Made by a program: the position numbers and the translations under genes. From an uncultured Methylophaga sp. (GTDB lineage Bacteria; Pseudomonadota; Gammaproteobacteria; Nitrosococcales; Methylophagaceae): a stretch of DNA of 64,000 nucleotides. Below, piece after piece: positions 27,147 through 35,125 of this stretch (the stretch's first letter is position 1; each line of letters begins with the position of its first letter). The DNA lies in NCBI RefSeq assembly GCF_947259025.1, contig NZ_CAMYKO010000004.1, positions 372,001 to 436,000 of the forward strand, in the 5' to 3' direction. A model generated the notes under the pieces. That model did not search any database and was not told the origin of the DNA. It was given only the letters and a program-made list of their open reading frames with translations.

Positions 27147-28448
27147 ATGGCTATGCTTCCCATTTACTTTAATGATAAAGAGTTAGTCGGCACCATTGGC
27201 GTCCGGGACAACCAGTTTTTCGTCGAGTACGACAAAGCCTGGCTTGAAAAAGGCTTTGCGTTGTCACCGCATATCCCGCTGGATGGCACCGGCCTGCCGG
27301 TCTCTATCGAACATTTTTTGAGTAACTTGTTTCCAGAAGGTGACCAGCTGGACGTACTGCTGCGGAGCATGCAAATTCGCAAAAGCAACGTCATGGGCAT
27401 CCTGTCAGCGATTGGCCTGGATGCGCCCGGTGCGATGGCTTATGGCGCTGCTGAGGCTGATTCCGACCGGTTGCGACCGGTCACCGGTGAAGAAATTACG
27501 GCCAAGCTTGATAGTGGTGATCCAAATGAAATCCTCGTCTGGGATGGTAAATACCGGTTAAGCCTGGCCGGTGTGCAAATGAAGCTGAACATCGTTGTCA
27601 GTGAGGGTGAGTTCTTTCTGGCCGACGGCCGGTTGGCCAGTACCCATATTCTGAAGTTTGCCAAACCTGAACACCGGCACCTGATTGCCAATGAATTTGT
27701 GTGCATGCGCCTTGCCCATGCGGTAGGTCTCGATGTAGCCCAAGTTGAGTGCCTGCAGTTTGGTGACCACCGGTCACTGTTGGTGAAACGGTTTGACCGG
27801 GAGGCAGGAACCGATACCGGTCAGGTTCGCCGGCTGCATGTCATTGATGGCTGCCAGTTGCTGGATTTGCCGCCGGAATACAAATACGAGCAGATCCACG
27901 GCGGCGGCAGAGATGTAAAACACATTCGAGACGGCGCCAGCATTCCGATGCTGTTTGATGCCATCAATCAGAGCTTGATCCCGGCCAAGGCCAGGCAGCA
28001 GCTGTTGGATCTGATTTTGTTCAATCTCATCATTGGCAATGCTGATGCCCATGGCAAAAACGTCAGTTTCAGAATTGATCAGAAAGGTTTTGAAATGGCG
28101 CCATTCTATGACCTGGTGTCTGTCTGCTTCGAAGCCAGGCAGAACCCGAAGCTCGATACCAACCTGGCCATGGCCATCGGTGATGAGTTCGATCCAGGTC
28201 AAATTACGGCTTACCACCTGATTACGATGGCTGAGAATGTCGGTATTGATCCAAATCTGTTGAAACGTCGTCTGCTCTTGATGTGTGACAAAGTGAAAAA
28301 ACTCACTGGTCAATTAAACCTTGGAGGATTAACCGGTCCTGACAGGGAAGTCGCTGACTCCCTCATTGAATTCATTCTGGCTCGCACAGAAGGGTTTGAG
28401 CAGCAGGCTGGTGAATTTCAGGCGGTGATGGATAGCCTTAAGGACTAA
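27147..28448 (+). CDS. hipA: HipA serine/threonine kinase toxin
   Basis: 433 aa, full length. The N-terminal HipA_N-like region is followed by the kinase domain: YRLSLAGVQMKLNI (the regulatory loop), catalytic LIIGNADAHGKN with Asp (about residue 300) and FYDLVSV with the metal-binding Asp. In the best known member HipA phosphorylates glutamyl-tRNA synthetase and causes persistence; the target here is unknown. It pairs with HipB 2 bp upstream. Confidence 0.93.
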   Translation: MAMLPIYFNDKELVGTIGVRDNQFFVEYDKAWLEKGFALSPHIPLDGTGLPVSIEHFLSNLFPEGDQLDVLLRSMQIRKSNVMGILSAIGLDAPGAMAYGAAEADSDRLRPVTGEEITAKLDSGDPNEILVWDGKYRLSLAGVQMKLNIVVSEGEFFLADGRLASTHILKFAKPEHRHLIANEFVCMRLAHAVGLDVAQVECLQFGDHRSLLVKRFDREAGTDTGQVRRLHVIDGCQLLDLPPEYKYEQIHGGGRDVKHIRDGASIPMLFDAINQSLIPAKARQQLLDLILFNLIIGNADAHGKNVSFRIDQKGFEMAPFYDLVSVCFEARQNPKLDTNLAMAIGDEFDPGQITAYHLITMAENVGIDPNLLKRRLLLMCDKVKKLTGQLNLGGLTGPDREVADSLIEFILARTEGFEQQAGEFQAVMDSLKD

Positions 28449-28529
28449 TCGATCATTCTATTAATACCAGTATTCTAGTAAAATGAATTATAAATTAGTC
28501 AAAATACTATTATTCTGGTAATTACAGTT

Positions 28530-28805
28530 ATGGACTCAAATCTTCAGCCCGACATTGGCGATCAACTCCGTTTGTTTCGCAAGAGACGTTACCCAAAGGA
28601 TGATCAGAAAGCCTTCGCTTTTCGAATTGGGGTTTCGCGTGCGACATTGCAAAAAATGGAGAAAGGAGACCTTTCAGTCTCAATGCAAAGCTATTTTTCT
28701 GCAGCGAGGCTGTTCGGCATTGAAGATCGATTACTGACCTTATTTGTTATGCCCAGAAACAAAAACCTGTTTGATGAGCTCTATGAGCAGAGAAGAAAAA
28801 AGTAA
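28530..28805 (+). CDS. XRE-family HTH regulator
   Basis: 91 aa. HTH: LRLFRKRRYPKDDQKAFAFRIGVSRATLQKMEKGDLSVSMQSY. The upstream 80 bp contain two related blocks, ATTCTAGTAA and ATTCTGGTAA, perhaps its own operators. It was likely the antitoxin/repressor of a lost partner; the next genes are a Phd-type antitoxin and a truncated HAD-like fragment. Confidence 0.78.
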   Translation: MDSNLQPDIGDQLRLFRKRRYPKDDQKAFAFRIGVSRATLQKMEKGDLSVSMQSYFSAARLFGIEDRLLTLFVMPRNKNLFDELYEQRRKK

Positions 28806-28812
28806 CCCAATA

Positions 28813-29055
28813 ATGAAATCCTTTAGCATTAAAGCCGCTAGAGAGAGATTTATAGAGCTGGTTTGCAGGGCTCAGCAAGGAGAAACATTTGTTATTACGG
28901 ATGCCGGAAAGCCCGTTGCGATAATGAGTTCAATAAATGATTCACCGATTAAAACAACGACAAGGATCGGATTTATGGCCGATCAGCTGAAGGTACCTGG
29001 TGATTTTGATCGAATGGGTAAGACTCACTTAGATAATGACTATGGCTTTCATTAG
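28813..29055 (+). CDS. Phd/YefM-family antitoxin
   Basis: 80 aa from the ATG at 28,813 (MKSFSIKAARERFIELV), 7 bp after the XRE gene. The Phd fold is evident: AARERFIELVCRAQQGETFVITDAGKPVAIM. The following gene is a short HAD-like fragment, so the cognate toxin appears truncated. Confidence 0.8.
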   Translation: MKSFSIKAARERFIELVCRAQQGETFVITDAGKPVAIMSSINDSPIKTTTRIGFMADQLKVPGDFDRMGKTHLDNDYGFH

Positions 29056-29064
29056 CGAATTACC

Positions 29065-29154
29065 ATGACAAATTTGACTCTCGCCCTCGACCTGGAAGGC
29101 GTTTTAATCACCAACGCAGTCAGCCAATTCCGGCGACCGGGAGTGACGATGTAA
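29065..29154 (+). pseudogene. N-terminal fragment of a HAD/NIF-like phosphatase
   Basis: A 29-codon frame, MTNLTLALDLEGVL then ITNAVSQFRRPG, which resembles the start of a HAD-type phosphatase (motif I D-x-D/E replaced by LDLEGVL). It stops where the family would continue with the rest of the core domain. It follows the Phd-type antitoxin by 9 bp and is best seen as the truncated partner gene. Confidence 0.55.
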
Positions 29155-29178
29155 ATGGCTGAACACTTGCCTTAAAAT

Positions 29179-29211
29179 AAAAAGGCGCCACTAAATAGCG
29201 GTGCCTTTTTG
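29179..29211 (+). terminator. Rho-independent terminator
   Basis: A GC-rich hairpin (AAGGCGCCAC / GCGGTGCCTT) with a T tract follows the truncated HAD fragment. It ends the rightward transcript that starts near hipB or the XRE gene. The next 130 bp up to 29,344 hold nothing I can name. Confidence 0.75.
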
Positions 29212-29343
29212 TTAGTTCGGAACATGACATTTCAGCTCTAATTGCTTGGTGTGAGAGGTTCCTTGATTGTCATTTTAAGTGATCAGCCCGTAATCGATCA
29301 AAGTAATCATCGCCCAGCCGCGTGGCCGGCATTGAAAATCTTT

Positions 29344-29565
29344 TCATGTGAATACGCCATGCTCGATTCTGCCTAGCAGGTCTATAACCTGCTTTACGCC
29401 TTCCTCTGTGCCAGCTAGTTCAAGCGGTGCCTTCCCGCTCAATGCTTTTTTGGGCGTCTTTAGCCAGCGCAGCGCCTCATCTTTGTCCTGGAAGATATCC
29501 TCCGCCTTGGCGAGCAGCCTTTCACCGCAAAAGTTACGCCCAGAATTAGTTTCGGTCATTACCAT
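29344..29565 (-). pseudogene. C-terminal piece of a DUF2384 (MbcA/ParS-type) antitoxin
   Basis: About 73 codons. The C-terminus ALRWLKTPKKALSGKAPLEL and DLLGRIEHGVF matches the DUF2384 domain of Xre/MbcA/ParS antitoxins. The N-terminal HTH half is missing; the frame starts within unrelated sequence overlapping the next gene. No RES toxin is adjacent. It is most likely a remnant. Confidence 0.65.
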
Positions 29566-29800
29566 TCATTTTATAGCTGATGGTTAACTCATTTATTGTC
29601 TCAAAACTACCTATCTTCTGATACAGAGCGCCCAATACATCTGAGACTTTATCTATTTCATGAGTAAATTCCGGCACTTTATTTAGGAGGGGGTGCTGAC
29701 CTAGAAACTCATCAACATATACGCACGCGACGGGGAGCCTGTCTACGGCCTCAATAATATGTGCATCATTGAGCTCAGGCATAGCTTTAGGATCTGTCAT
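29546..29800 (-). CDS. Unknown small acidic protein
   Basis: 84 aa, not recognised. It is acidic and probably soluble (MTDPKAMPELNDAHIIEAV, then FTHEIDKVSDVLGALYQKIG). It lies 27 bp after the zinc-ribbon gene on the same strand and overlaps the DUF2384 fragment by 20 bp. It could be part of a three-gene leftward operon of unknown function. Confidence 0.5.
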   Translation of the reverse strand: MTDPKAMPELNDAHIIEAVDRLPVACVYVDEFLGQHPLLNKVPEFTHEIDKVSDVLGALYQKIGSFETINELTISYKMNGNDRN

Positions 29801-29827
29801 TGCTTACTACCTTTATAGATAAAGACT

Positions 29828-30187
29828 TCAATCAGTAAAGCAATCATCACATAAGATCTCGATCCACTTCCCCTGGGGCCGCCCTGGCTGGCCACAATTC
29901 TCACAGACCGATTCTGATGCTTCTTCGTATCGCTCGATAACCGCGTCCATATCTTTGCCGATATCATCCATCACAACCTGCATGGTGGCATGGTGTGTCT
30001 CAACCCAGGCCAGCTTAGGCTCTTTACCATATAGCCGCTTCATTTCATGAGCCATTGGCTCCAGCTCGTCCATCATGTCTGCAATGAGTTGATACCAGCC
30101 ATCACCACAGTTCAGAAAGGGCAGATCCTCACCCCTGCAGATTGTTGGGGCTCTGAGTTTGATTTGTGCTGCGAGATGTTTTTTCAC
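29828..30187 (-). CDS. Unknown protein with C-terminal zinc ribbon
   Basis: 119 aa, not recognised. The C-terminus reads CENCGQPGRPQGKWIEILCDDC, a C-x2-C...C-x2-C zinc ribbon. The N-terminal GDGWYQLIADMMDELEP region resembles small plasmid and phage proteins of unknown function. It overlaps the next upstream gene by 4 nt, so the two are coupled. Confidence 0.65.
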   Translation of the reverse strand: MKKHLAAQIKLRAPTICRGEDLPFLNCGDGWYQLIADMMDELEPMAHEMKRLYGKEPKLAWVETHHATMQVVMDDIGKDMDAVIERYEEASESVCENCGQPGRPQGKWIEILCDDCFTD

Positions 30188-30558
30188 TGCTCATCAGTAG
30201 CTTCAGGCCCGTTATCGGGCTCGACCGGAAACTTAAGACTGACTTCAACGCGTTGCTTAAGTTCTTCGGGAGTGTTGGATAGGTAGTCGTATACTTCCTG
30301 TGCCTTAGGGTGCAGGCTGCCAGGCTCATCAAGTAATTGATACACAGATCCTGATTGGGTGAGGCCGGTATTTTCTTCAGGGTTGTACTCTTTGATCTGA
30401 CTACTGATGCGAAATTCGTTGGTGTTCACATCTAGGCCTAAAAACTTTTCCTGAATCTCACCATCAATTTCGATGACGACAATGTTCCATTCGGATAGGG
30501 CAATACGCCCTGGTGGTACTGAGTGAATCGCAGGTGCTTTCCGCATTGTTAAGTCCAT
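30184..30558 (-). CDS. Unknown protein
   Basis: 124 aa, not recognised. Beta-rich N-terminal half (SEWNIVVIEIDGEIQEKFLGLD), acidic C-terminus (VEPDNGPEATDEQ). It starts the leftward group whose second gene is the zinc-ribbon protein. The upstream 250 bp also drive parA rightward. Nothing indicates its role. Confidence 0.55.
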   Translation of the reverse strand: MDLTMRKAPAIHSVPPGRIALSEWNIVVIEIDGEIQEKFLGLDVNTNEFRISSQIKEYNPEENTGLTQSGSVYQLLDEPGSLHPKAQEVYDYLSNTPEELKQRVEVSLKFPVEPDNGPEATDEQ

Positions 30559-30749
30559 ATAGAGGCTCAGCTTCCCGCATGAAGCTTTTGTTGATGATAC
30601 AGCCCTGAATTACAGGTGCAAAAATGTACTGGGAAAAGTCGTCAAATAAGAGGTTTTTTCCTCATATTTGAGTCATTCGATTTGGCTTTATCCGGAATTC
30701 TGTCCAGATTATGAGAAAAATTTAACAAGAGCTTCCATAGGCTGCATAT

Positions 30750-30780
30750 TGTGTATTACATGTATTTCATGTAATACACA
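30750..30780. repeat. Palindromic ATGTATTAC-type site before parA (operator or parS)
   Basis: Two 13-bp arms, TGTGTATTACATG (30,750-30,762) and CATGTAATACACA (30,768-30,780), flank a 5-bp spacer. It is 28 bp upstream of the parA start. ParA/RHH systems bind such sites both as operator and as centromere. The same core is found as tandem repeats at 57,371-57,406. Upstream, GGAATTCTGTCC at 30,694-30,705 is one half of the GGACAG-type palindrome seen at 57,332. Confidence 0.7.
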
Positions 30781-30807
30781 AGTCGCTCATAATATGGAGG
30801 CAACATT

Positions 30808-31440
30808 TTGATAGTTTCATTTTTAAACCAAAAAGGTGGCACCGGGAAAAGCGCTCTAGCCAGAACACTTGCTGTTGAGTTTGTGAGGAATGATTGGTCT
30901 GTGCACGTTGCAGATATGGATGTTGCACAATCTACCAGCTTTCAATGGGCAGGACGAAGAGCTGATGGGGAGCTTTCAAATGCTGTGGATGTAGCGCTAT
31001 ACAGAGATGTTAATAATTTATCCAAGCTTGATGGGTTGTATGACCTTCTGATTGTGGATGGAAAGGCTTTTGCAGACACGCATGCGTTACAGGTTGCCAG
31101 TTTGTCCAGCCTAGTTGTTATTCCTGTTGGGGTATCAGTTGATGACTTGAAACCTGCTTTGGACCTTGCTGTTGGCTTGGTTCAAAAAGGGGTTGATAAA
31201 GAGAAAATTCTATTTGTGATCAGCAAGGTCACAGAGAATGGTGAGCGCGAGGCAATGTTTTCCAGGTCATCCATACAGAATTGGGGATTTAAGGTTACAA
31301 GAGGGTGGGTTCCACTCAAAACGGCGTACAGCCAAACATTGGATATGGGTAAATCTCTTACTGAGACTAAGTACAAAGAGCTAAACGCAAAAGCTGACAG
31401 AATCATTAAGCAAATAGCGAGTAAATTGCTAGAGAAATAG
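30808..31440 (+). CDS. parA: ParA-family partition ATPase
   Basis: 210 aa, small type Ib-like ParA. The deviant Walker A (NQKGGTGKS, residue about 7), the Walker A' region (HVADMDVAQSTS) and the DGLYDLLIVDGK switch are present. The start is a TTG with a strong GGAGG 8 bp upstream. It is followed by an RHH partner, so the pair should position or stabilise the element when it is circular. Confidence 0.9.
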   Translation: MIVSFLNQKGGTGKSALARTLAVEFVRNDWSVHVADMDVAQSTSFQWAGRRADGELSNAVDVALYRDVNNLSKLDGLYDLLIVDGKAFADTHALQVASLSSLVVIPVGVSVDDLKPALDLAVGLVQKGVDKEKILFVISKVTENGEREAMFSRSSIQNWGFKVTRGWVPLKTAYSQTLDMGKSLTETKYKELNAKADRIIKQIASKLLEK

Positions 31441-31452
31441 GGAGATATTCGT

Positions 31453-31674
31453 ATGGCAAAAATTCAACCACCCAAGAGAGAAGTCACCAGTGAGCCGAAA
31501 AGTCCACTGGATCAGGCCGCGCCCAGTGGTAACTACACAACCCTTCAGATAAGAGGCGTCTCTGATGAGCTAAGAGATGACTTTAAAGTGGCGGTTTTAA
31601 AGTCTCCATATAAGAATATGGCCCAATTGTTTGAAGCCATGCTGCAAGAGTACAAGGAAAAGCATATGCTCTGA
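31453..31674 (+). CDS. Small RHH-type partner of ParA (ParG-like)
   Basis: 73 aa. A disordered, proline-rich N-terminal tail precedes a ribbon-helix-helix-like domain (TTLQIRGVSDELRDDFKVAVLKS, then MAQLFEAMLQEY). Gene order, size and fold match ParG/Omega-type centromere-binding proteins. It lies 12 bp after parA and probably binds the palindromic site upstream of parA. Confidence 0.75.
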   Translation: MAKIQPPKREVTSEPKSPLDQAAPSGNYTTLQIRGVSDELRDDFKVAVLKSPYKNMAQLFEAMLQEYKEKHML

Positions 31675-31717
31675 CATTTTAAATCCTGGGGCATTTCCCT
31701 ATGCCCCTATGAATGAT

Positions 31718-33880
31718 TCATACAATCTCTCTTTGAATCTCTCTATCCATGTTGATTTCTAAAGGTCTGCGGTCGGTGTACTGAATGACGTCTTTAACTT
31801 CTACATTTAGTTCTGCAACGTCGGCAATATCTCTCGACATCTGTTTTATGTATGGGTTTCCATCCACGCTCACTTCATAAGCATCATAGTGCTCTTTGAT
31901 GTGGTTCATTGCCTTTAACAATGACTTCGGATCTGTTTTGTTTAAATCAACCTCACGCCCGTTATCAGTAAAGATCAGTTCCCCTTGTTCGTTGCTGACA
32001 TAAGTTGGTTCACCTGGTGCGTCAACTGATACGCTCTTAGGTATGAGCTTTGGTGATTTATCTCTGCTTGCCTGAAAGGTAATAACATCCCGTGCATCGG
32101 CGTTACCCTGTTTCGATTCTTCAATAACAAACGAATGAAAGTCTCTAGATTTGAAAAGTGACTGAACCGCTTCGAACTTCTCTTTGTATTCGTTTCTGAT
32201 TTCGTCCAATGTTTCCTGAAACCGGCTTTCCATGACACCTTTTAGGTGCCGTTTGTAATCAGTTATAGACTGAGCAATTCTCTCCCTCATCTTCTTCTGA
32301 TCGTCCTCAGACATAGTCTCTAGTTCAGCCTCTTTCTTGGCGGAAAGCGAGAAATCTTTTAACTTCGTATTGAGCTCCCTATTGAATTGTCTGCGCGTTT
32401 CTCCAATCTCGGTGGTTCGCTCAGAGTTAAGCTTTTCTTTATTTAGGGATACGGACTCTTTATTAGAGATAAACTCATTTTCGAGCTGCTGCCTCTTCCC
32501 TATTATCCCTTGATACCACTCACCCTCTTGTTGGCTCCTATTTTTGTGTTGATTTGACTCGAACTCATAGAAGGTCTGAAGTTGTTTTTCTGATAGCCCT
32601 GGACGCACCTTTGGCAATGCTTTTCTATCGTTCTCTAAATCTGGGTTATTAGGATCAAGTGCCCGACTTACCTCCGCCCATGACCCATTAGTTGATAGCG
32701 TTTCATCAAGGTTTTTTACGCGTGCCCAGCTTCCAAGTTCTCTTGCGCTAATCCTATCTTGAGGGTTGGCGTTATGTTTAATGACGTAGCCGTTGCCTTG
32801 TCTCGCAATGTGCGAATTAAACTTGTTGTTGAGCATGTCATTAAGACCCGCCCAGGAAGCTTCGTAATCGGATGAAGATATGTATTGCTGCATCTCCAGA
32901 GATATGACCTCTTGCGCAAACAACTTGAACCCACGGCCGTTGTGTGAAAAACGCTCTTTATCAACGTGGCGGTGGTCGGCAGTCTCAATAAATTTATTGA
33001 AAGCCGGTCCATTTCTGGATAATTCCTTGTCGAGTGTTTTGATGCCTGCCCAATCACCTAAGACTGATGATTTTGCTCTCTCTGCTTGATGACCACTATT
33101 TGACGCAATAACATAGCCAGAGCCATATTTCTCTAGATGGCTGTCATGTTTATCATCAAGCAGGCTGGCTAACCCGTTCCAGTCAGGAGAGTCCTGCTTC
33201 AGATAGAGTTTGATGTCTTCAGCGATGACAGTTTGTGCATATCTGGAGTAGCTGACCATTCCAGACCTGAGCTCAAAATCTCTTACACTCTGACTAATAA
33301 TGCCACGCTCATGAGGTCGCTCGAATTTTTTCAGGTATTTCGTTTTGGCAAGCCCATCCTCACCTACCACCACTCTTCCATTGTCGTCTCGGACATAGTC
33401 GGCTAAGTGTGTGTAAGTTATATCCCAGCCTTGTTTGTACTCAATCTGTTTTACTGCTTCGTGAATTGTGGTGAATGACCACTCAATATGAAGCGATCGC
33501 CCAGTCTCCGGGTGAACTCGGTTTAGAACGCCGTGTATGTGAATGGAGTCTGAATCATAGTGGACTGAGCATACAATCTGATGTCCGTTTTCAGAGCGAT
33601 CTGCCCCAATCTTTTGAAGATATATGTCCACCGCCTCTTTTAGCTGTTCATCATTAGGTTTTTCGTGTGCTGGCCAAGACAATACGAAGTGATGAATAGG
33701 GTCTTTAACATTAGGGTTTTGAGTGGCCTCAGCTTTCATCTCGGCGTGCGCTGTTTCAATACTAAGAACATTATTTGCCCATACGTGGCCTTTGGTTTTT
33801 TCATGGTCAGTTGTGTAGGCGATAATATCCTTAAAACTTGAACGACCATCGCGACGTTGAGTTGGTATTTTCCCAATCAT
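31718..33880 (-). CDS. MOBP-family relaxase, RP4 TraI-like
   Basis: 720 aa. The nuclease domain aligns with RP4 TraI: catalytic Tyr22 in SFKDIIAYTTD, Ser68 in FVLSWPAHEKP and the metal-binding HYDSDSIHIHGVLNRVHP (His107, His114, His116). Two similar segments of about 90 aa follow (residues about 215-300 and 330-410, each with a DWAGIKTLD-like or SWARVKNLD-like end), resembling TraI middle domains. A coiled region leads to a C-terminal LPD7-like domain (GELIFTDNGREVDL). It nicks oriT and carries the strand into the recipient. Confidence 0.9.
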   Translation of the reverse strand: MIGKIPTQRRDGRSSFKDIIAYTTDHEKTKGHVWANNVLSIETAHAEMKAEATQNPNVKDPIHHFVLSWPAHEKPNDEQLKEAVDIYLQKIGADRSENGHQIVCSVHYDSDSIHIHGVLNRVHPETGRSLHIEWSFTTIHEAVKQIEYKQGWDITYTHLADYVRDDNGRVVVGEDGLAKTKYLKKFERPHERGIISQSVRDFELRSGMVSYSRYAQTVIAEDIKLYLKQDSPDWNGLASLLDDKHDSHLEKYGSGYVIASNSGHQAERAKSSVLGDWAGIKTLDKELSRNGPAFNKFIETADHRHVDKERFSHNGRGFKLFAQEVISLEMQQYISSSDYEASWAGLNDMLNNKFNSHIARQGNGYVIKHNANPQDRISARELGSWARVKNLDETLSTNGSWAEVSRALDPNNPDLENDRKALPKVRPGLSEKQLQTFYEFESNQHKNRSQQEGEWYQGIIGKRQQLENEFISNKESVSLNKEKLNSERTTEIGETRRQFNRELNTKLKDFSLSAKKEAELETMSEDDQKKMRERIAQSITDYKRHLKGVMESRFQETLDEIRNEYKEKFEAVQSLFKSRDFHSFVIEESKQGNADARDVITFQASRDKSPKLIPKSVSVDAPGEPTYVSNEQGELIFTDNGREVDLNKTDPKSLLKAMNHIKEHYDAYEVSVDGNPYIKQMSRDIADVAELNVEVKDVIQYTDRRPLEINMDREIQREIV

Positions 33881-34353
33881 TTTTCTGCCCTCGCAATGCG
33901 TGCAACGGCGTCAGTTGCTCTTCCAACAAGCGTTGATGTCTCAAGCAAAATGGAAGCTGTTTTATCTGAGTTGTCTTTGCCCTCTTGTGACTCAAGAAAG
34001 ACATGCTTAATCATTCCGGTCATCCTGTTGGTCTTGGCGATCAAGTCTCTCAATGTCTTGATGGTTTTCATGTCCATCTGACTGTGAACCGGATAACCGA
34101 TTACTCTCTTCCTGGTGTAATTACTGATCGTCAGTCCACTCATTTCAGAGTCTTCAGTAATTTCGGCGTACTCTTGCTCGCTAACACGAACAGTAATGAC
34201 CTTTGTTCTATTGCCAGTGTTGGTAGCTTTTGGCTTCTTTGCATCTTTCTTTTCTTTAAGCAAATACTGTTTTTCACGAAGCCTGTTGATCTGGTCAGCT
34301 ATTATTTCGAGCGTTAAATCATCGTTATCGTAATCGTTCTTATCGACTTCCAT
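33877..34353 (-). CDS. MobC/TraJ-like relaxosome protein (RHH)
   Basis: 158 aa. An RHH-like segment (KVITVRVSEQEYAEITEDSEMSGLTISNYTRKRVIG) is followed by the helical DLIAKTNRMTGMIKHVF region of mobilization proteins. It overlaps the relaxase start by 4 nt. In related systems this protein binds oriT and loads the relaxase. The predicted oriT begins about 45 bp upstream of its start. Confidence 0.82.
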   Translation of the reverse strand: MEVDKNDYDNDDLTLEIIADQINRLREKQYLLKEKKDAKKPKATNTGNRTKVITVRVSEQEYAEITEDSEMSGLTISNYTRKRVIGYPVHSQMDMKTIKTLRDLIAKTNRMTGMIKHVFLESQEGKDNSDKTASILLETSTLVGRATDAVARIARAEK

Positions 34354-34396
34354 GGAATGGCCTTCCTTTATAAAAATAATCTGTGATTATTGGGGT

Positions 34397-34470
34397 CAAG
34401 GGGAAACCCCTTGCAAGTATCCGAACCGAGCAAATTTTTAATTTGTATTCGGTTTGGCATCTTGTCCCTT
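34397..34470 (+). other. Predicted origin of transfer (oriT)
   Basis: In the 294-bp gap between mobC-like and traK-like genes. A small hairpin (CAAGGGG AAA CCCCTTG, 34,397-34,413) is followed by a long imperfect inverted repeat (34,421-34,457, CCGAACCGAG...TTCGGTTTGG). Immediately after it comes CATCTTGTCCC (34,458-34,468), close to the MOBP nic consensus YATCCTG-Y, with the nic predicted between 34,464 and 34,465. A GGACAG box at 34,533-34,538 lies further toward the traK-like gene. Confidence 0.68.
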
Positions 34471-34647
34471 TAATTCCATCTTAATTTTGGGTGGATCGGG
34501 GTGCAAAATTTTCTGCAATCTAGAGGGCTTTTGGACAGTTTTCTGTTTTTTCTTGATTAAAAATTGATCGGAGATCCTCATTTTGTAATCATGGTTTTAG
34601 GTCGCAGTTGCGGCGACTTATTTATTAACGTGAAAGGGGTGTAACCT

Positions 34648-35007
34648 ATGACCAACAAGCGATTAGAAGTGACTAACGAGAAGGTGGAAGAACTGAGCAA
34701 TATACTTGATCAGATGCAAGAAAAAGAGCCTCCGAAAAAGAAGATGACAGGCTCAGATGTGGTGAAAAAATATAAGCCCAAAATCAAGAAACTGATCAGC
34801 AAAGGCTTCAGTTATTCGGATGTGAAGAATGCCTTCAGTCAAGCTGGAATAGAGCTCAGTGAATCCACAATCAAGTCTGCTATGCAGGGTGGGAAAAAGC
34901 ACAGGGCATCATCAAAGAAAGACCTCAAAGAGCCTGCTGAACAGCCAGTGCATAATGATGAATCTGTAAACAATACTGACGGGCAGTACAGTGTAAATAT
35001 GCCCTAA
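34648..35007 (+). CDS. TraK-like relaxosome accessory protein
   Basis: 119 aa basic protein. Residues about 45-80 (YKPKIKKLISKGFSYSDVKNAFSQAGIELSESTIKSAM) follow the pattern of RP4 TraK-like oriT-binding proteins, and the position just across oriT, divergent from the relaxase operon, is that of traK in RP4. Remaining sequence is charged and low-complexity. The nested transposon begins 23 bp after its stop. Confidence 0.65.
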   Translation: MTNKRLEVTNEKVEELSNILDQMQEKEPPKKKMTGSDVVKKYKPKIKKLISKGFSYSDVKNAFSQAGIELSESTIKSAMQGGKKHRASSKKDLKEPAEQPVHNDESVNNTDGQYSVNMP

Positions 35008-35092
35008 CTATTGCCATACCACAGCCAAATAAAAAGGGAGGCAAGGCCCTAGGCGTTAAACTAAAGTGTGTCTAGCCTGAAAAGCTGATAAC

Positions 35093-35125
35093 ATCCCCGT
35101 TACCATTTGGTAGCGGGGATTTTTT
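35093..35125 (+). terminator. Hairpin with T tract abutting the transposase start
   Basis: A 13-bp stem (ATCCCCGTTACCA / TGGTAGCGGGGAT, loop TT) is followed by TTTTT and then directly by the ATG at 35,126. The only purine-rich ribosome-binding candidate, GCGGGGA, is in the 3' arm of the stem. It should stop, or hide from ribosomes, transcripts entering from outside the transposon. Confidence 0.75.

Noticed and set aside
22571-30558. Toxin-antitoxin patch as an integron cassette array
   Set aside because: Genes are on both strands, with divergent promoters, and I saw no attC-like repeats or integron integrase.
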